A stretch of DNA of 64,000 bases from Argyresthia goedartella (GCA_949825045.1 OX463820.1:10242501-10306500); one strand, 5' to 3'; shown: positions 30,257-43,348, numbered from the stretch's first letter. Program-made: numbers and translations. The notes: a model not told the origin generated them from the sequence alone.

Positions 30257-32070
30257 ATGGCACCTTCGCCCTTGACGGTACTGCGGTATGGTGTCCGTGA
30301 GGAGATGAGATGGCTCGCCCATACTCACAAGTATGTGGAGCGACCTGACATGGACGATGTCCTGCTCAAGCGTGTGGAGGACGCAATGACGCGCGTCGGG
30401 AAGGTGTGTCGGCTGGCTGCGGAGGCTGAAGCCCTCGGGCTTACGGATGAGGCCTCGGTGGCTGCAGTGAAGCAGCTCTGCGCGGATGCTGACCAAGCGA
30501 TGGAGTGCTTAGGCGACATCGAGCGTCGCGCGGAAAAAATTAAGCGGTCGTGACGGAATGACCGCGGGGAGGGTAGCGGAGACCCGCACCCTAAGGGTGT
30601 TGTTGGACGGCTGCCACACCTGGAGATTCCGGACTTCGGTGGGGCAATTGATGAGTGGCCGGCATTCATCAATTTATTCGATAGTCTGGTCCACGGTCGG
30701 GACGACCTGGACAACGCCTACAAGTTGGCCACACTATTGATGGCACTGCGGGGTGAACCGAAGGAGTTGGTCGGTCACCTAACGGTCACGGCGGGCAATT
30801 ATGAGATTGCCCGGTCCATATTGTTTGACCGCTACCAACACAAACGGCGGTTGGTTGATGCGCAGCTGAGGAAGCTGTTTAGCATCCCAAGACTAACCCG
30901 GGATGTTGACATCCGGGTACAGGTGCTCAACCCTGTGCTAAGGGCCACTAAGGCCCTTCAGAACCTTGGTCTGCCGGTAGACCAATGGTCGTATATCGTA
31001 TTGTATATGGTTTTGTCACGGTTGCCTGCAGCTGTTCAAAGTCGGTTTGAACAGCTGCATGGGGGCAGTAGCTCGGAACTGCCCACGCTCGTCCAATTAA
31101 CGGATTTTTTGGAGGGTGAATGCAGGCGATGCGACACATTGGATACGGAGGCCAGTGTGCAGCGCCAACCCACGCGGATGTGGGAGGGGCCGCGCCCCCC
31201 GCCCCCACGGGGGGTGGGCGGTCAAAACAATTTGGCGTTTCGAATGCCGCGCCGTCGGGTGACGGCTGTGTGCACTGCGACAGTGCCGGTCATGAAGTGA
31301 CCAGTTGCGCCAACTTTAAGGCGCTCGGGGTAGTTGCCCGCAGGAAGGTAGTCTTCCGCCACCGATTGTGTTTCGGTTGTTTGGGGCCGCACCCGCTGAG
31401 CGAGTGCTCACGCGCGTTCCCCTGTGAGTGCTGTGGTGGCAAGCACCACATCGTGTTGTGCCTGAACCGGTCAGGCCCTTCGGACGGTCACCAGGGCCGG
31501 ACTCAGTTTGGTCGGTCACAGGGCCCAACCAGGGCCGGACCCAGTCCCCCTCCGGGCAACGGGAGTCACCAACGGGGTGACTGGGGTACCCGCGGACGGG
31601 ACCCCCCCCGAGGGGAAGGGTGCAGCGCGGGGGGTAACAGGCGGAATAGACGGGGTTCGGTCGCCGCTGTCCAGGGTCAGCGAGGACTTCGGGCCGCTGG
31701 CTCACCGCGTGTTACGGGCGGGTGTCAGATGGCACCTATGAGTGGCGCGAAGGCTGGGAGCCCACCACCTTCTGCGCCACCCTGCCCGTCGCTCTGGGAG
31801 GCAAACAGGGAGGCGAACAGTCGGATGTCGCCCCCATTCCTAGAGCGCCCCAGGTTGGATCCGCTCTCCCCCCTCCATCCACGGTTGCCACCAGACACAC
31901 CGTACACAGTCCGGTATGGTCAGATACCGGGACAGCGAGGGGCCTTTTATGCGGGTTGGGACCCCCTGATGTACATACGGTCTGATATGCCACCGGCATA
32001 TCAGCAGCCGAGTTACTCCAAGGCCGACGGGAGTCCCAGCGGGTTCGAATTACGCGGAGATTCCCGCTAG
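30257..32070 (+). pseudogene. BEL-1 gag
   Basis: The ATG at 30257 has a good context (ACCATGG). A coiled, charged N-terminus runs to an in-frame TGA at 30551-30553; the same frame then continues to about 31140 (capsid-like region with HLEIPDFGG..WPAFINLFDS). A frame change in the GC-rich stretch 31140-31250 leads into the nucleocapsid with Cys/His knuckles CVHCDSAGHEVTSC, CFGCLGPHPLSEC and CECCGGKHHIVLC. A Pro/Gly-rich tail ends at TAG 32068-32070. BEL gag is normally fused in frame to pol. Confidence 0.9.
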
Positions 32071-35000
32071 GGACACGCCGCCCACTTACAGGGTGCCGTC
32101 ACTCCACAGACGGTCATGCTCCCCACCGCCTCGGTGATAGCGTGGAGTTCGGACGGCAAATCATGTGTGGCACGAGCACTATTGGACTCGGGGGCCCAGG
32201 GGTGCTTAGTCTCGTGCAACCTTGTAAGACGGTTGGGCATTTCGGTGAGGGAGTATCCACATTCCATTCGGGGAATTGGGAACACGGAAGTCGGTTCCGT
32301 TAAGGGAGTATGTCGGATTACTCTCTCGTCACGGGTGGATTCATCGGTGAATCTGACGGTCACGGCATTAGTCATGCCTAATGTGATGGACTCACACCCT
32401 CACGTACGGTTGTCGCCCTCGGTGCGACAGTTGGTCGCTGGGTTGTCACTGGCTGACCCGGAGTTCGATATTCCGGGCCCAGTAGACATTTTATTGGGTG
32501 TCGATGCCTTGGGATACCTGTTAGTGTCAGGTGTCCACGTGTTGCAGGCAACTGGCCTGGTTTCGGTCAACACCAGACTGGGCCATGCGGTAATGGGTCC
32601 GGTCATGCCGGCTGCTCCACGCCTAGCGACTCGTAGTCCCTTATTCGGTTCTGTACTCTCGGAGGTGATACAGAAGTTTTGGGAGGTGGAGGAACCACCT
32701 ACGGTCCGCCGGTTGGACCCGGTTGAAGAAGAGTGTGAACAGTTTTATCGGAACAATACTGGTCACCTTCGGTCAGGTCGATTTCTCACACGTCTTCCAT
32801 TCCGGAGTGATCGCTCACCGCTGGGCAGTTCACTTCATGCAGCCGAGACGCGGCTTCTGTCGATGGAACGACGCATGAAGCGTGACGGGATTTTCCGGCA
32901 GAAGTACGTCGACTTCATGCGGGAATACGAGTCGCTCGGCCACATTTCGGTTTCGGGTATCGACTGGAAGCGTGAAGACCACTGCTTCCTGCCCCATCAC
33001 GCGGTCTTGAGGACCCCGGAGGGCAAAATACGGGTAGTGTTCGATGGATCGGCATCAACATCTAACGGCATGAACCTGAACCAGTGTTTGCATTCAGGGC
33101 CGAAGTTGAACCATGACATCGCGGATGTTATCACACGGTTCCGTCGACACAATGTTGTGTTTGTAGCTGACATCCGGATAATGTTTAGACAGACGGTCAT
33201 CCACCCTGACGATAGACGGTATCAGCTGAAACTGTGGCGAGAGAGCCCAGATCAGCCCATCAGGGTGTACGAGCTGAACACCAACACGTACGGGCTACGG
33301 TCTAGTCCTTATTTGGCGATTCGCACTCTGCGGGAGTTAGCGGTTCGAGAACGGTTAAACTTCCCTAGAGGAGCAGCGATCCTGGAGCAGGATCTCTACG
33401 TGGACGATATCTGTACCGGTGCAGATTCCGTAGAGGAGGCGCTCGCTCGACGGGACGAGCTAGTTGAGCTCTTACGGGGTGGAGGTTACGAGCTCCGGAA
33501 ATGGATGTCGAACTCTCCAGAGTTACTGGTCTTCCGGATGACTACCAGCAGGATCCCCACATTTTTGAAAATTTGGAAAATCCAAATATGTTGTCGGTAT
33601 TAGGCGTCCAGTACCAGCCGGTGTCAGACATGTTTTCGTATCGGGTCGAGTTGGACTCCCCGAAGGTCTGGACGAAACGGAACGTCCTTTCAACGGTGGC
33701 TAGGAAATTTGATCCAAACGGGTGGATCACCCCGGTAACATTTCAGCTCAAGTGTTTTATGCAGCAATTGTGGTCTGCTGAGCTGAAATGGGACGACCCG
33801 ATCGGCGGGTCATTGAGCTCAGAGTGGGACTCGTTCTTTTCGACCCTCCCTGGCATCAATCGGATTTCACTGCCACGGAGGTTGGTCCCCACCAAACGAT
33901 ACACCGCCACCCTGCATGGGTTTTGCGATGCCTCGGAGAAGGGCTACGGAGCTGCGGTGTATCTGCGTACGGTCGACTCCTCGGGAGAGGTTGATGTGCG
34001 GTTGGTCATGGCCAAGAGCAAGGTTGCGCCGTTGCGCACTCGCCTGAACATTCCCAAATTAGAGCTTTCGGGAGCGGCTCTCCTGACTCGTCTGCTCAAC
34101 CACACGATGACGGTTCTTCGTGGGTCAATAGCGTTAGAAGATACGGTCTACGCTTGGACGGACAGCCAGATCGTGTTATGCTGGCTGAAGGCTTCCGTTC
34201 ACAAGCTGGAGATTTTGTGGCGAATCGGGTTTCGCAGATTTTGAATTCGGAGGTTCCCTTAATCTGGAGACATGTTCCAGGGGAGATGAACCCAGCAGAC
34301 TGTGCGTCTCGTGGGTGTCACGCTCCGGAGTTGGTTGGACATCCCTTGTGGTGGGGTCCAAAATGGTTGACTCAAGCCGAATCGGATTGGCCAATGAGTC
34401 CACGCGTTACCTCGGCGAACGGCGCCTTGACAGTCGGTGTCTGTACGACGCAACCAGAGCCGGAAGAGGAGTTCAGCCTGCTGGAACGGTACAGCTCGCT
34501 CGAAAAGCTGGTCAATGTGACCGCCTGGATCTTCCGATTTGCGCGGAATTGTCGGAATTCTGAGGCGCAACGAGTGCGGACACAGGTCCTGACACCACGG
34601 GAACGGAACCATGCGTTGTTCGCATTGGTACGGAACCTGCAGACGGTGCACTTTAAGCCCGAATTGGACATTCTTAGACGCGGACGCGTCCAACTGAAGG
34701 GAGCTGTGGCTCGGCTCAACCCGTTTATTGACCCTCAAGGATTGCTGAGGGTAGGAGGTCGGCTGCGGAATGCCAACCTGCCTTATGCGGCTCGCCACCC
34801 GTTGTTACTTCCTAGGAAAGGGAAGTTGGTCGAACTGTTGATACAGGATCGACACATTCGGAATGGGCATATCGGATGCCACGCCTTGATGGCGTTTCTC
34901 CAGCGCGAGTTCTGGATTCTATCGGGAAGACGCTTAGTGCGTAGCGTCGTATTTCGGTGCCTGCCTTGTTATCGGGCCAAGGCGGCTACGATGCAGCCCC

Positions 35001-35953
35001 AGATGGGCGATTTGCCCTCGGATAGGGTTAACGAAATCCGGCCCTTTGCGGGTGTCGGTACGGATTTCACGGGACCATTCATGGTCAAGTCTTCACAGCT
35101 ACGGAACGCCAGATTAGTGAAGGCATACCTGTGCGTCTTCGTGTGCTTGGCCACGAAGGCAGTCCACTTGGAGGTGGTCAGTGACCTCACTACAGAGGCA
35201 TTTATCGCATGTCTAGATCGGTTCGTCTCACGAAGGGGCCTCCCGACATTAATCCGTTCGGACAACGGCACAAATTTTGTCGGAGCCAGGCGATATCTGC
35301 AGGAGGTCACTCAATTCCTGAACGGTAACCAGGACGCCATCGGTACGGCTTGCTCCCGACGAGGGATTGAATGGGTTTTCAATCCGCCGGGATGTCCTCA
35401 TTGGGGAGAAATTTTTGAGGCTGCGGTCAAATCGGCTAAGTCGCACCTGACGAGGATCATCGGTGAGACCTCTCTACGCTTTGAAGAGCTTGCGAAGCTG
35501 TTCTGTAAAATTGAAATGACACTGAACTCGCGTCCGTTGTGCCCGCTCAGTTCGGATCCAAATGACTTGGAAGCGTTGACGCCGGGTCACTTCCTGATAG
35601 GTCAGCCCCTTAACGCCCTGCCAGAATACCCATTCGGTGATGTTAAGTTAAGTCGGTTAACTAGGTGGCAGATGTTGCAGCAGATGGCTCAAGATTTTTG
35701 GAAACGGTGGTCCCTTGAGTACTTGCACATCTTGCAGCAGCGCCTTAAGTGGACTGACCGGACGAGCCCCCCTCAAGTCGGTGATTTGGTGCTGATTAAG
35801 GATGCGAACCTGCCATCATTGAGATGGAGACGAGGACGGATCGTAAATTTGTACACGGGTCGGGATGGCACGCCTCGATCAGCAGAAGTCAAGGTGGGGG
35901 ACTCGGTCCACAAGAGAGCGTTCGCAACACTTTCTCGCCTTCCTATTGATTAG
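32071..35953 (+). pseudogene. BEL-1 pol: protease, RT, RNase H, integrase
   Basis: It follows the gag frame directly after TAG. Protease: LLDSGAQ near 32180. RT: VVFDGSAST, VADIRIMF (motif A), LYVDD with YVDD at 33397-33408. A frame change at about 33515 precedes the RT connection and RNase H (GFCDASEKGYG, AWTDSQIVL); a second near 34210 precedes integrase. Integrase has H..H and C..C zinc residues (HIRNGHIG, CLPCYR), catalytic Asp at 35063 (GTDFTG) and 35261 (SDNGTNF), and Glu at 35417 (IFEAAVK). The C-terminus ends at 35953. Every domain is present; only the shifts break it. Confidence 0.93.
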
Positions 35954-35984
35954 GGACAGGTTCGGGCCTGTCCGGGCGGGTGAA

Positions 35985-36555
35985 TGTTTAATATTTATGC
36001 TTCGGAACGCACCGGTTTTCGTTGCGCGGATCGATCGCGAGTAATCGGGACATCACTAGCGGAAACGGAACCGCAGCTGTCACTCGTACAGAAACGAGAT
36101 GAAAAATTATTGGTTACTTTTCTGGTCGTGAGAAAAAACATGTCTGCTCATGGCGTCGGGCCTTGAATGTAATTCAGTGTAACAATTGTCTAACACAGAT
36201 GTCGGGCCTGGTCGGAGTGTTAATCATAATAATCGTCGGGAAATAAGTAGATTCGCGTCAGTGATTCGTGTTGTGAAGGTTGAAGTTGTAGGGTCCCCAA
36301 CTCGTTGTATTCGGACGGCGACTCCTCGTGTCGGCAAGCAACACGCCGGCGACAGCGTCGGGCAGCGAAACGAGTGAGATTCGGTTCCTCTCCTACCACA
36401 CTTGTGCTCCTATCCCGTATTCCTGCCTCGAATCAAGCTTTCGAATTCCGGTCTACGACGGCAAGGTAAAGTACCACTCACGATTCTCTCCCCTGCTGGC
36501 AAAAACCCAGCCCCTCATGATTCCGCGCCGTTCGGTTGAGGCGTGGAATTAAACA
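35985..36555 (+). repeat. BEL-1 3' LTR
   Basis: 571 bp. Upstream is a purine-rich GGGCGGGTGAA, a likely polypurine tract. It is followed by GACAA, the second copy of the target duplication, and then the rest of the BEL-2 LTR. Confidence 0.97.
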
Positions 36556-36560
36556 GACAA

Positions 36561-36823
36561 CGTAAACTTATACCACTAGCGCCATTTGTACTGTTTTATT
36601 TGTAACTTCTAACAACGCCATCCATATTTGTGTATTGACTTTAGAACTCGAATTAGACAAACAGATGGCGACACTTTGTATATAAGTTTTGTATTCTATG
36701 CACTTGAGAAATGTCTCTCACTCTCTGTCACCAACCACCGAAGAATAAACACCTAATTTATCTCCAAATATATATTTTATTGTGAATCAAAGGAATCCTG
36801 GACCTCAGTCATTCCTGCAAACA
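36561..36823 (+). repeat. Remainder of the BEL-2 5' LTR
   Basis: 263 bp continuing from 28912. It ends TTCCTGCAAACA. It matches 43081-43343 with about 7 differences. Confidence 0.93.
36679..36749 (+). promoter_or_regulatory. BEL-2 LTR TATA box and polyadenylation signal
   Basis: TATATAA at 36679-36685 and AATAAA at 36744-36749, spaced as expected for a short U3-R-U5. The 3' LTR has both at the matching positions. Confidence 0.6.
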
Positions 36824-36826
36824 TTT

Positions 36827-36840
36827 TGGTGACCCCGAAG
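36827..36840 (+). other. BEL-2 primer-binding site
   Basis: TGGTGACCCCGAAG, three bases after the LTR end. It differs from the sites of BEL-1 and BEL-3, so the three elements use different tRNA primers. The tRNA is not identified. Confidence 0.65.
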
Positions 36841-37409
36841 TGATTGCGCTGGAGCAGAATTGCCAGCAACGCAAAAAGCCACACGTAAAAATCGACGGAG
36901 AAAGACGACAAGCACGCGGTTCCCCCATTTTCCCCGAAGAAAGGTCAAGATTCTGGGGAGTTGCCACGGCGCCAAGGAGTCTACACGTCGCTTATCTAAC
37001 ACAGGGAAAAGGGAAACCCAGGATTCATCACAAATTTAGTGACAGGAGCAAATACCTAACCTACAATTCTATCGCCCACCAACGTGGACAGCGTGCCGAG
37101 CAAGCTGTCACATTTACTGACCTACGGCATCCGGAGATCATCACACCGAGCGAAGTGGACCAGCATTGCCGAGCAAGCGGACACATCCGCGGCCTCCGGA
37201 CGCCGTCATACCAGCGTGGACAGCGTGAAAGCTGACACGTCTACCGATCTGCGGCGAGAGACCCCTCATATACCTAAGTATCTACCGATCAAGTGAGTTG
37301 GCAATCCCGTATCCTTCTTTCCTTATAAACTAACAACAATTTACGACGACATAACCTAAACATTCACAAATCTCACATTCAATTCAGTAACAAAGTAACC
37401 TGAAATAAA

Positions 37410-40400
37410 ATGTCGGAGCCCTCGGACGAATCCGTAGCAGAAATTCAATCAAAGAAGTTAAAAAACTGTGTAAAAAAACGCGGCATTGTCAAGGGGAAGC
37501 TCACGCTTTTCATTAAATTTGTTTCTGCGTTACCAGATGAGAATTTAACTGCCGAGCAGATAATTGAATTGGATCTGAGAATTGAAAAAAATGTTACAAA
37601 CATTCTCAGCGAATGTTTGAGACCATCCAAGACAATATAGAAACCTTGTCCACAAACATAGAAAGTGAACTGATAGAAAGGGAGAAATATCAAAGCAGTT
37701 ATTACTCCTTCATCTCACGGGGTAAAAAATTGTTACAAACTCATGGCGAAACTCACCTCGTAGCTAGAGCAGTTTCGACACGACTCAGCAATCAATTCCC
37801 CCAGAATCACATGATTCAATTAAATTCCCAGAAATACCACTACCGATATTCAGCGGGGACATTACCTGCTGGATTGAATTCCGAGACACATTCGATGCAT
37901 TAATAAATCAAAGTAACCTAAAAAACATTCAAAAATATAAATACTTACGCAATTGTTTGAAGGGAAATGCATTGGAGGTTGTCTGCTCACTGGAATACTC
38001 CGATGAGAGCTACAAACTCGCATAGCAGCTACTGTGCGAGCGATTCAACAATCCGAAGGTTTTAGTAAAAAACCATCTTAGGGGCCTGTTTCACATTGAT
38101 CAGGTACCCTCAACCCCCATGGCCCTAAGAGGTCTTATAGACAACATATCTAAACATCTCAGAATACTAAATAATCTGAATATACCGATAACAGATTGGG
38201 ATATCCTAATAATATTTTTTATAGTCCCAAAATTAGACAAAATCCTCCAGAGGAAATGGGAGGAGAAAATAATTTCAAGGGAATTGCCTTCCTTACAGGA
38301 CTTCAAAGACTTCCGGCGGACGCAGGCGGTCCTGAGGGAGGCTCTAGCCTCTAGCCCCTCCGAGTCCGACACACCAGCCGACCCAGGCAGAAACGCCTTG
38401 GTCACCACGTCCTCGTCCTCGTCCTCGACCAGAACCAACTCGAAACCAGTGGTAACAAATACATATATACCTATAAATCAATGCCCAAATTGTAAATAAA
38501 AACATTACATTAACCAGTGCACTAGGTTTTTGGCCCTGAACACAGCAGCACGAATAAGAACGATCAAGAATCTTAAATTGTGCCTTAATTGCCTCCGAGC
38601 AGGCCATGCACTACCCAACTGCCGAGCCAGTCAGTGCAGACAATGTAAAGGTAAACATCACACGCTTTTACACATCACATACACAAACAATTCACAATCA
38701 CTAGGTGAACCGAGTTCACCCCAATCAAGTACATATTACTCACAAACCGTGAGTGAAAACCGGAACCGTGGTGAACCGAGTTCACACACAAACCGAAATG
38801 TTAGCCTTCCCGTAACAGAAAGGACACCTACCGATTTAACAACGCAAACTATAGTAAATACTACAACCTCTAAGGAGGACACCGAACAATCACAACCTAA
38901 CAAACATAAAGTTGTTATTTTGTCAACCGCACAAGTAAAGGTAAAGGACATAAATAACCAACAGCAAACTTTGAGAATCCTTCTCGATTCTGGTTCTCAA
39001 TCTAACCTAATTACCGAAAATGCATGCAATAAACTCGGACTCAAACGACATGGTATCACCATGGAGGTCATGGGTTTCAATGAAAGCGTGACGAAAGTCG
39101 ATCACCTTTGTAACATCGAACTAGAATCTACCGACAGTAAATTTACTACCAAGTTGTCCTGTCTTGTTGTACCCACAATTTTCAGTATACCTAAAATCAC
39201 AATTAATATAGAAAAATTGAAAATTCCAGACCGATTCAAACTGGCGGACGACAGGTTCCATCAAGCGGGTGACGTTGACCTAGTTCTGGGTGCAGAACAA
39301 TTTTACAACCTACTATGTATAGGACAACATAGACTAGGAGATGACTTACCTATACTACAGAAAACGAAACTCGGGTGGGTCATATCAGGCGCAATCTCTA
39401 TATACCAACGCACTCAAAAAAAGGTATGTTGCAATCTTATACTAAATAAACAACTGGAAACATTCTGGGACATGAATGATTCAGAGTTGGAGATACCCGA
39501 TGATGAAATGGTAAACGCATGTGAAGAAAGTTTTAAAACTCATATGCGAAGTACTGAGGGTAACTTCATTGTCAGCATGCCCCTGAATGAACCGGCCTCA
39601 TCCTTGGGGAAATCTGTACACATCGCTCATAAACGATTTCAATACCTAGAATCAAAACTTTCACGAAACCCCCCACTAAAGCAACAGTATGTACAATTCA
39701 TGCGAGATTTTAAAGAGACTGGTCACATGGTAGAAGATAACGGTACAGCTAATGGCCCCCGAAATTTTCTACCACATCATGCTGTAATCAATCCCGAAAA
39801 AGTCACCACGCCTCTTAGAGTAGTTTTTGATGCGTCCTGTCCCACCACCTCGGGAAAGTCATTAAATAGCATTCAACATAAAGGTAAAACACTTCAAGAC
39901 GATCTAATTAACATTTTATTAAAATTTCGACAGCATAAATATGTTGTGAACGCAGACATCGAAAAAATGTATAGAAAAATATTTATACACCCCGAACAAC
40001 ACAATCTACAATGCATACTATGGCGAGATGAACCATATAAAATGCTTAAAATCTATTTACTAACCACACTTAGCTTTGGGTTGAAGTGTGCTCCATAGCT
40101 AGCCACACGGTGCCTATTGCAACTATCTAACGAAAATAATACCCAGTTTCCAGCGGCAGCAGCAGCGATCCGCTCCGACTTCTATATGGACGACCTGCTC
40201 CACGGTGGAGATAACGAGGTAACGGTAGCAGAGACAGCCGTGCAGATAAGCGGCATCCTGAGCACCGCGAACTTCAACTTGCGAAAATGGAAATCTAACT
40301 CCCCAGTCATTCTACGAAGGGTGAGTACAAACACACCAACTTCCACTACTAACACTCCAACAGAGTTTGGAGACAATACACAAAAAGTCCTAGGACTTGC

Positions 40401-42475
40401 ATGGTCAAACGAGACTGACAACCTACTATACACGTTGAAAGAACAACCAGTACCAAGGGCGCTAACTAAACGTAAAGTCCTGTCCCTAATCTCGTCAGTT
40501 TTTGATCCGTTAGGTCTACTAGGACCAGTAATAGTCATTGCCAAATGTTTTATACAAAAACCTTGGCAAGACAAGTCTGACTGGGACACAGAACTACCAA
40601 CATCACTATCAGAAGAATGGAGATGCTGTTATAAAAACCTATTATGTCTAAACACACTAACAATACCTAGACATTTTATTATTCACGATTACATAACAAT
40701 CGAAATTCACGGCTTTGGAGATAGTTCATTGACCGCTTTTGGCGTAGCAATCTATATACGATCCATAGACACACAAGGCAACATTCAAGTTCGTTTGTTG
40801 TGTGCGAAGTCACGAGTAGCACGGAAGGAAACAATCCCACGCCTAGAGCTACGTGCAGCACTCTGGTCAGCCGAACTATACACAAAGGTTAAATTAACAC
40901 TAACATGTCAAATAACAAAACAATACCTATGGTCAGATTCAAGTGTTGTGTTGGCATGGATAAAAACTCCACCACACAAGTTGAATATCTTTGCCAGTAA
41001 CCGAGTTACAAAAATACAAAATCTAACCACCAGTGACGACTGGTACTGGGTCCGTTCCGGAGACAACCCGGCAGACCTACTAACTAGAGGACTACCTGCT
41101 GATAAGTTAGCGAATACACACCTATGGTGGGTAGGACCCGAGTGGCTATCAAAACCGACATCAGAATGGTCCCAACATAGTACACCTACAGTACAAACTA
41201 TTGTAACAGAAATGGAAAATCAAGAATTGTGTAACATTTCTACTAACATTGAAACATGTAATATTATACAAGACCTAATTTGCAAATACTCCACCGACAC
41301 AATGCTATATAGAGTACTTGCCTACCTATTACGATTCATTCACACTCACCAAACTCATCATGAGATCCCAGCACATCAGACTACTGCATGCCGGACCGCA
41401 ACTACTACTCTCTGCGACAAGAGAACAGTACTGGCCGATTCATGGTAAGAGCCTAGCAAATAAAATTCTACGAGAATGTGTCACCTGTTTCAGGGCCAAA
41501 CCTAAAACACACATACCTATTATGGGTAATCTACCTACCACAAGAGTTACCCCCTCACCACCATTCCACACAACGGGCATTGATTATGCGGGTCCCTTTG
41601 CTATCCGAGATAGGAGAGGACGTGGGTTCAAGGCCTATAAATGCTGGGTAGCTATATTTGTGTGTTTTTCGACGAAGGCAATTCACATTGAGCTGATTTC
41701 AGGTCTAGAATCAGCTGCATTTTTGGCTGCCCTTCGAAGGTTTACAGCCAGGAGAGATAAACCGAAGGAAATTGTAAGTGACAATGCTACTACCTTTCGG
41801 GGGGCCAATAGGGAATAAACTGAACTAGATGAGTACTTAAATCAATTTTCCAGTGAGCTGACAACTTCATGTGCCAATGAGGGCATCACATGGAAGTTTT
41901 TATCTGTATATACGCCACATATGGGTGGCTTACACGAAGCTGCAGTAAAAAGCTGTAAGTATCACTTGAAACGTGTCTGTGGACAAGCTTTACTAACCTA
42001 CGAAGAGTTTTCTACTATACTGACTCAAATAGAAGGGATACTGAACTCACGACCACTAAGCCCTATACCTACTGCCGACACTGACGACTTCCCTTCCCTA
42101 ACGCCAGCTCACTTCCTGATCGGTAGAACCACTACAGGTCTACCGGACTATGACTACCAAGATATCAACCCAAATAAACTAACACAATATCAACAGCTAC
42201 AACAAGATTTTTGGAAGAGGTGGTCCCGCGACTACATCGCACTCCTTCAGCAACGTACGAAATGGAGAACCTCAAAAGGACCTGCCCTGCAGGCCGGCAC
42301 GCTGGTCCTGGTGAGGGAGGAGCAGCAGCCCCCCTGCCGATGGAGGATGGGACGAATCATCGACAAGCACCAAGGCCGGGACGGCGTCACAAGAGTGGTT
42401 TCAATACAGACTCAAAATGGAATCATCAAGCGTGCGTTTAATAATATATGTCCGTTTCCAACTGGCGTTCAGTAA
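37410..42475 (+). pseudogene. BEL-2 gag-pol, degenerate
   Basis: The ATG at 37410 starts gag. Frame changes lie near 37610 and about 37900-38100, a TAA at 38497-38499, a TAG at 40096-40098, and a TAA at 41816-41818. Domains: gag helices, Ser-rich linker, knuckles (CLNCLRAGHALPNC, CRQCKGKHHTLLH; about 38580-38670), protease LLDSGSQ (about 38980), RT NADIEKMY and YMDD (about 40180), RNase H GFGDSSL and LWSDSSVVLAW, integrase IDYAGPF, SDNATTF and LHEAAVK. Near 41335-41385 a deletion of about 100 codons with a frame change removes the start of integrase. Confidence 0.92.
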
Positions 42476-42705
42476 TCCAATTTATATCTAACTTAGAATG
42501 TAATTAAACATATCTATGTTCAGTTTTTAATAACATATGTACGTTTCCAACTGGCGTTCAGTAATCCAATTTATATCTAACCTAGAATGTAATTAAACAT
42601 ATCTATGTTCAGTTTTTAATAACATATGTACGTTTCCAACTGGCGTTCAGTAATCCAATTTATATCTAACCTAGAATGTAATTAAACATATCTAGGTCTA
42701 ATTTT
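42453..42705 (+). repeat. 89-bp tandem repeat, about 2.8 units
   Basis: CGTTTCCAACTGGCGTTCAG starts at 42453, 42542 and 42631, a constant period of 89 bp, units nearly identical. The first unit includes the stop codon of BEL-2 pol, so the array grew from the end of the gene. It has no spacers and is not CRISPR-like. Confidence 0.9.
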
Positions 42706-43067
42706 GAACCAATAAACATCAAGCATGTAGGTAATAATCATGTACATTTGTAAGTTTAAAAAATAAACGTATATTCTTTTTGCATTTCACTTGACCTAGC
42801 TAGATAGATAGATAGGTAGGTAAATTCCTAGATAAGTTTTTAGACAGGATATGTAAATTCCTAGACAAACCTTAGGATAACAAAGTTAATTTAGATTTCA
42901 GTAACTGTTAGTTATTTATAACTATTAGTTAGACCTAGCTACATAGATAGGCAAATCCCTAATTATGCTTTCAAATAAAACTAAATTCAAAATAGAATTA
43001 AAGAATTCAGTTCTTTAGACTAAGCCTTTCAGCATATTATAATAAATTCTAATTTAGGCTGGCAGCA

Positions 43068-43343
43068 AGTCTAACGACAACGTAAACTTATACCACTAGC
43101 GCCATCTGTACATTTTTATGTGTAACTTCTAACAACGCCATCCATATTTGTGTATTGACTTTAGAACTCGAATTAGACAAACAGATGGCGACACTTTGTA
43201 TATAACTTTTGTATTCTATGCACTTGAGAAATGTTTCTCACTCTCTGTCACCAACCACCGAAGAATAAACACCTAATTTATCTCCAAATATATATTTTAT
43301 TGTGAATCAAAGAAATCCTGGACCTCAGTCATTCCTGCAAACA
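43068..43343 (+). repeat. BEL-2 3' LTR
   Basis: 276 bp. It starts AG instead of TG (a mutated end) and finishes TTCCTGCAAACA, followed by GTTAA. Confidence 0.92.
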
Positions 43344-43348
43344 GTTAA

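Larger units (their letters stand above)
28913..36555 (+). mobile_element. BEL-1: complete BEL/Pao retrotransposon inside the BEL-2 LTR
   Basis: 7,643 bp with two 571-bp LTRs (28913-29483 and 35985-36555) bounded by TGTTTAAT..ATTAAACA, and a 5-bp duplication GACAA (28908-28912 and 36556-36560). The LTRs differ at about 9 positions by eye (1.6%). The coding region is GC-richer than its neighbours. All domains are present, but stops and three frame changes inactivate it. A solo LTR of the family lies at 6861-7333. Confidence 0.96.
28900..43343 (+). mobile_element. BEL-2: BEL/Pao retrotransposon, host of BEL-1
   Basis: The 5' LTR is split: 28900-28912 and 36561-36823 (276 bp in total). The 3' LTR is 43068-43343 (276 bp). 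GTTAA flanks both sides (28895-28899 and 43344-43348). Identity of the LTRs is about 97% by eye. The coding part (37410-42475) is broken by stops, frame changes and a deletion in integrase. It therefore died before or around the entry of BEL-1. Confidence 0.93.

Noticed and set aside
34259..34798. 179-codon minus ORF inside BEL-1 pol
   Set aside because: It is antisense to integrase and RNase H coding sequence; GC-rich codons leave the opposite strand open.
42453..42705. Possible CRISPR-like array
   Set aside because: Units are contiguous 89-bp repeats without spacers, inside a eukaryotic retroelement.
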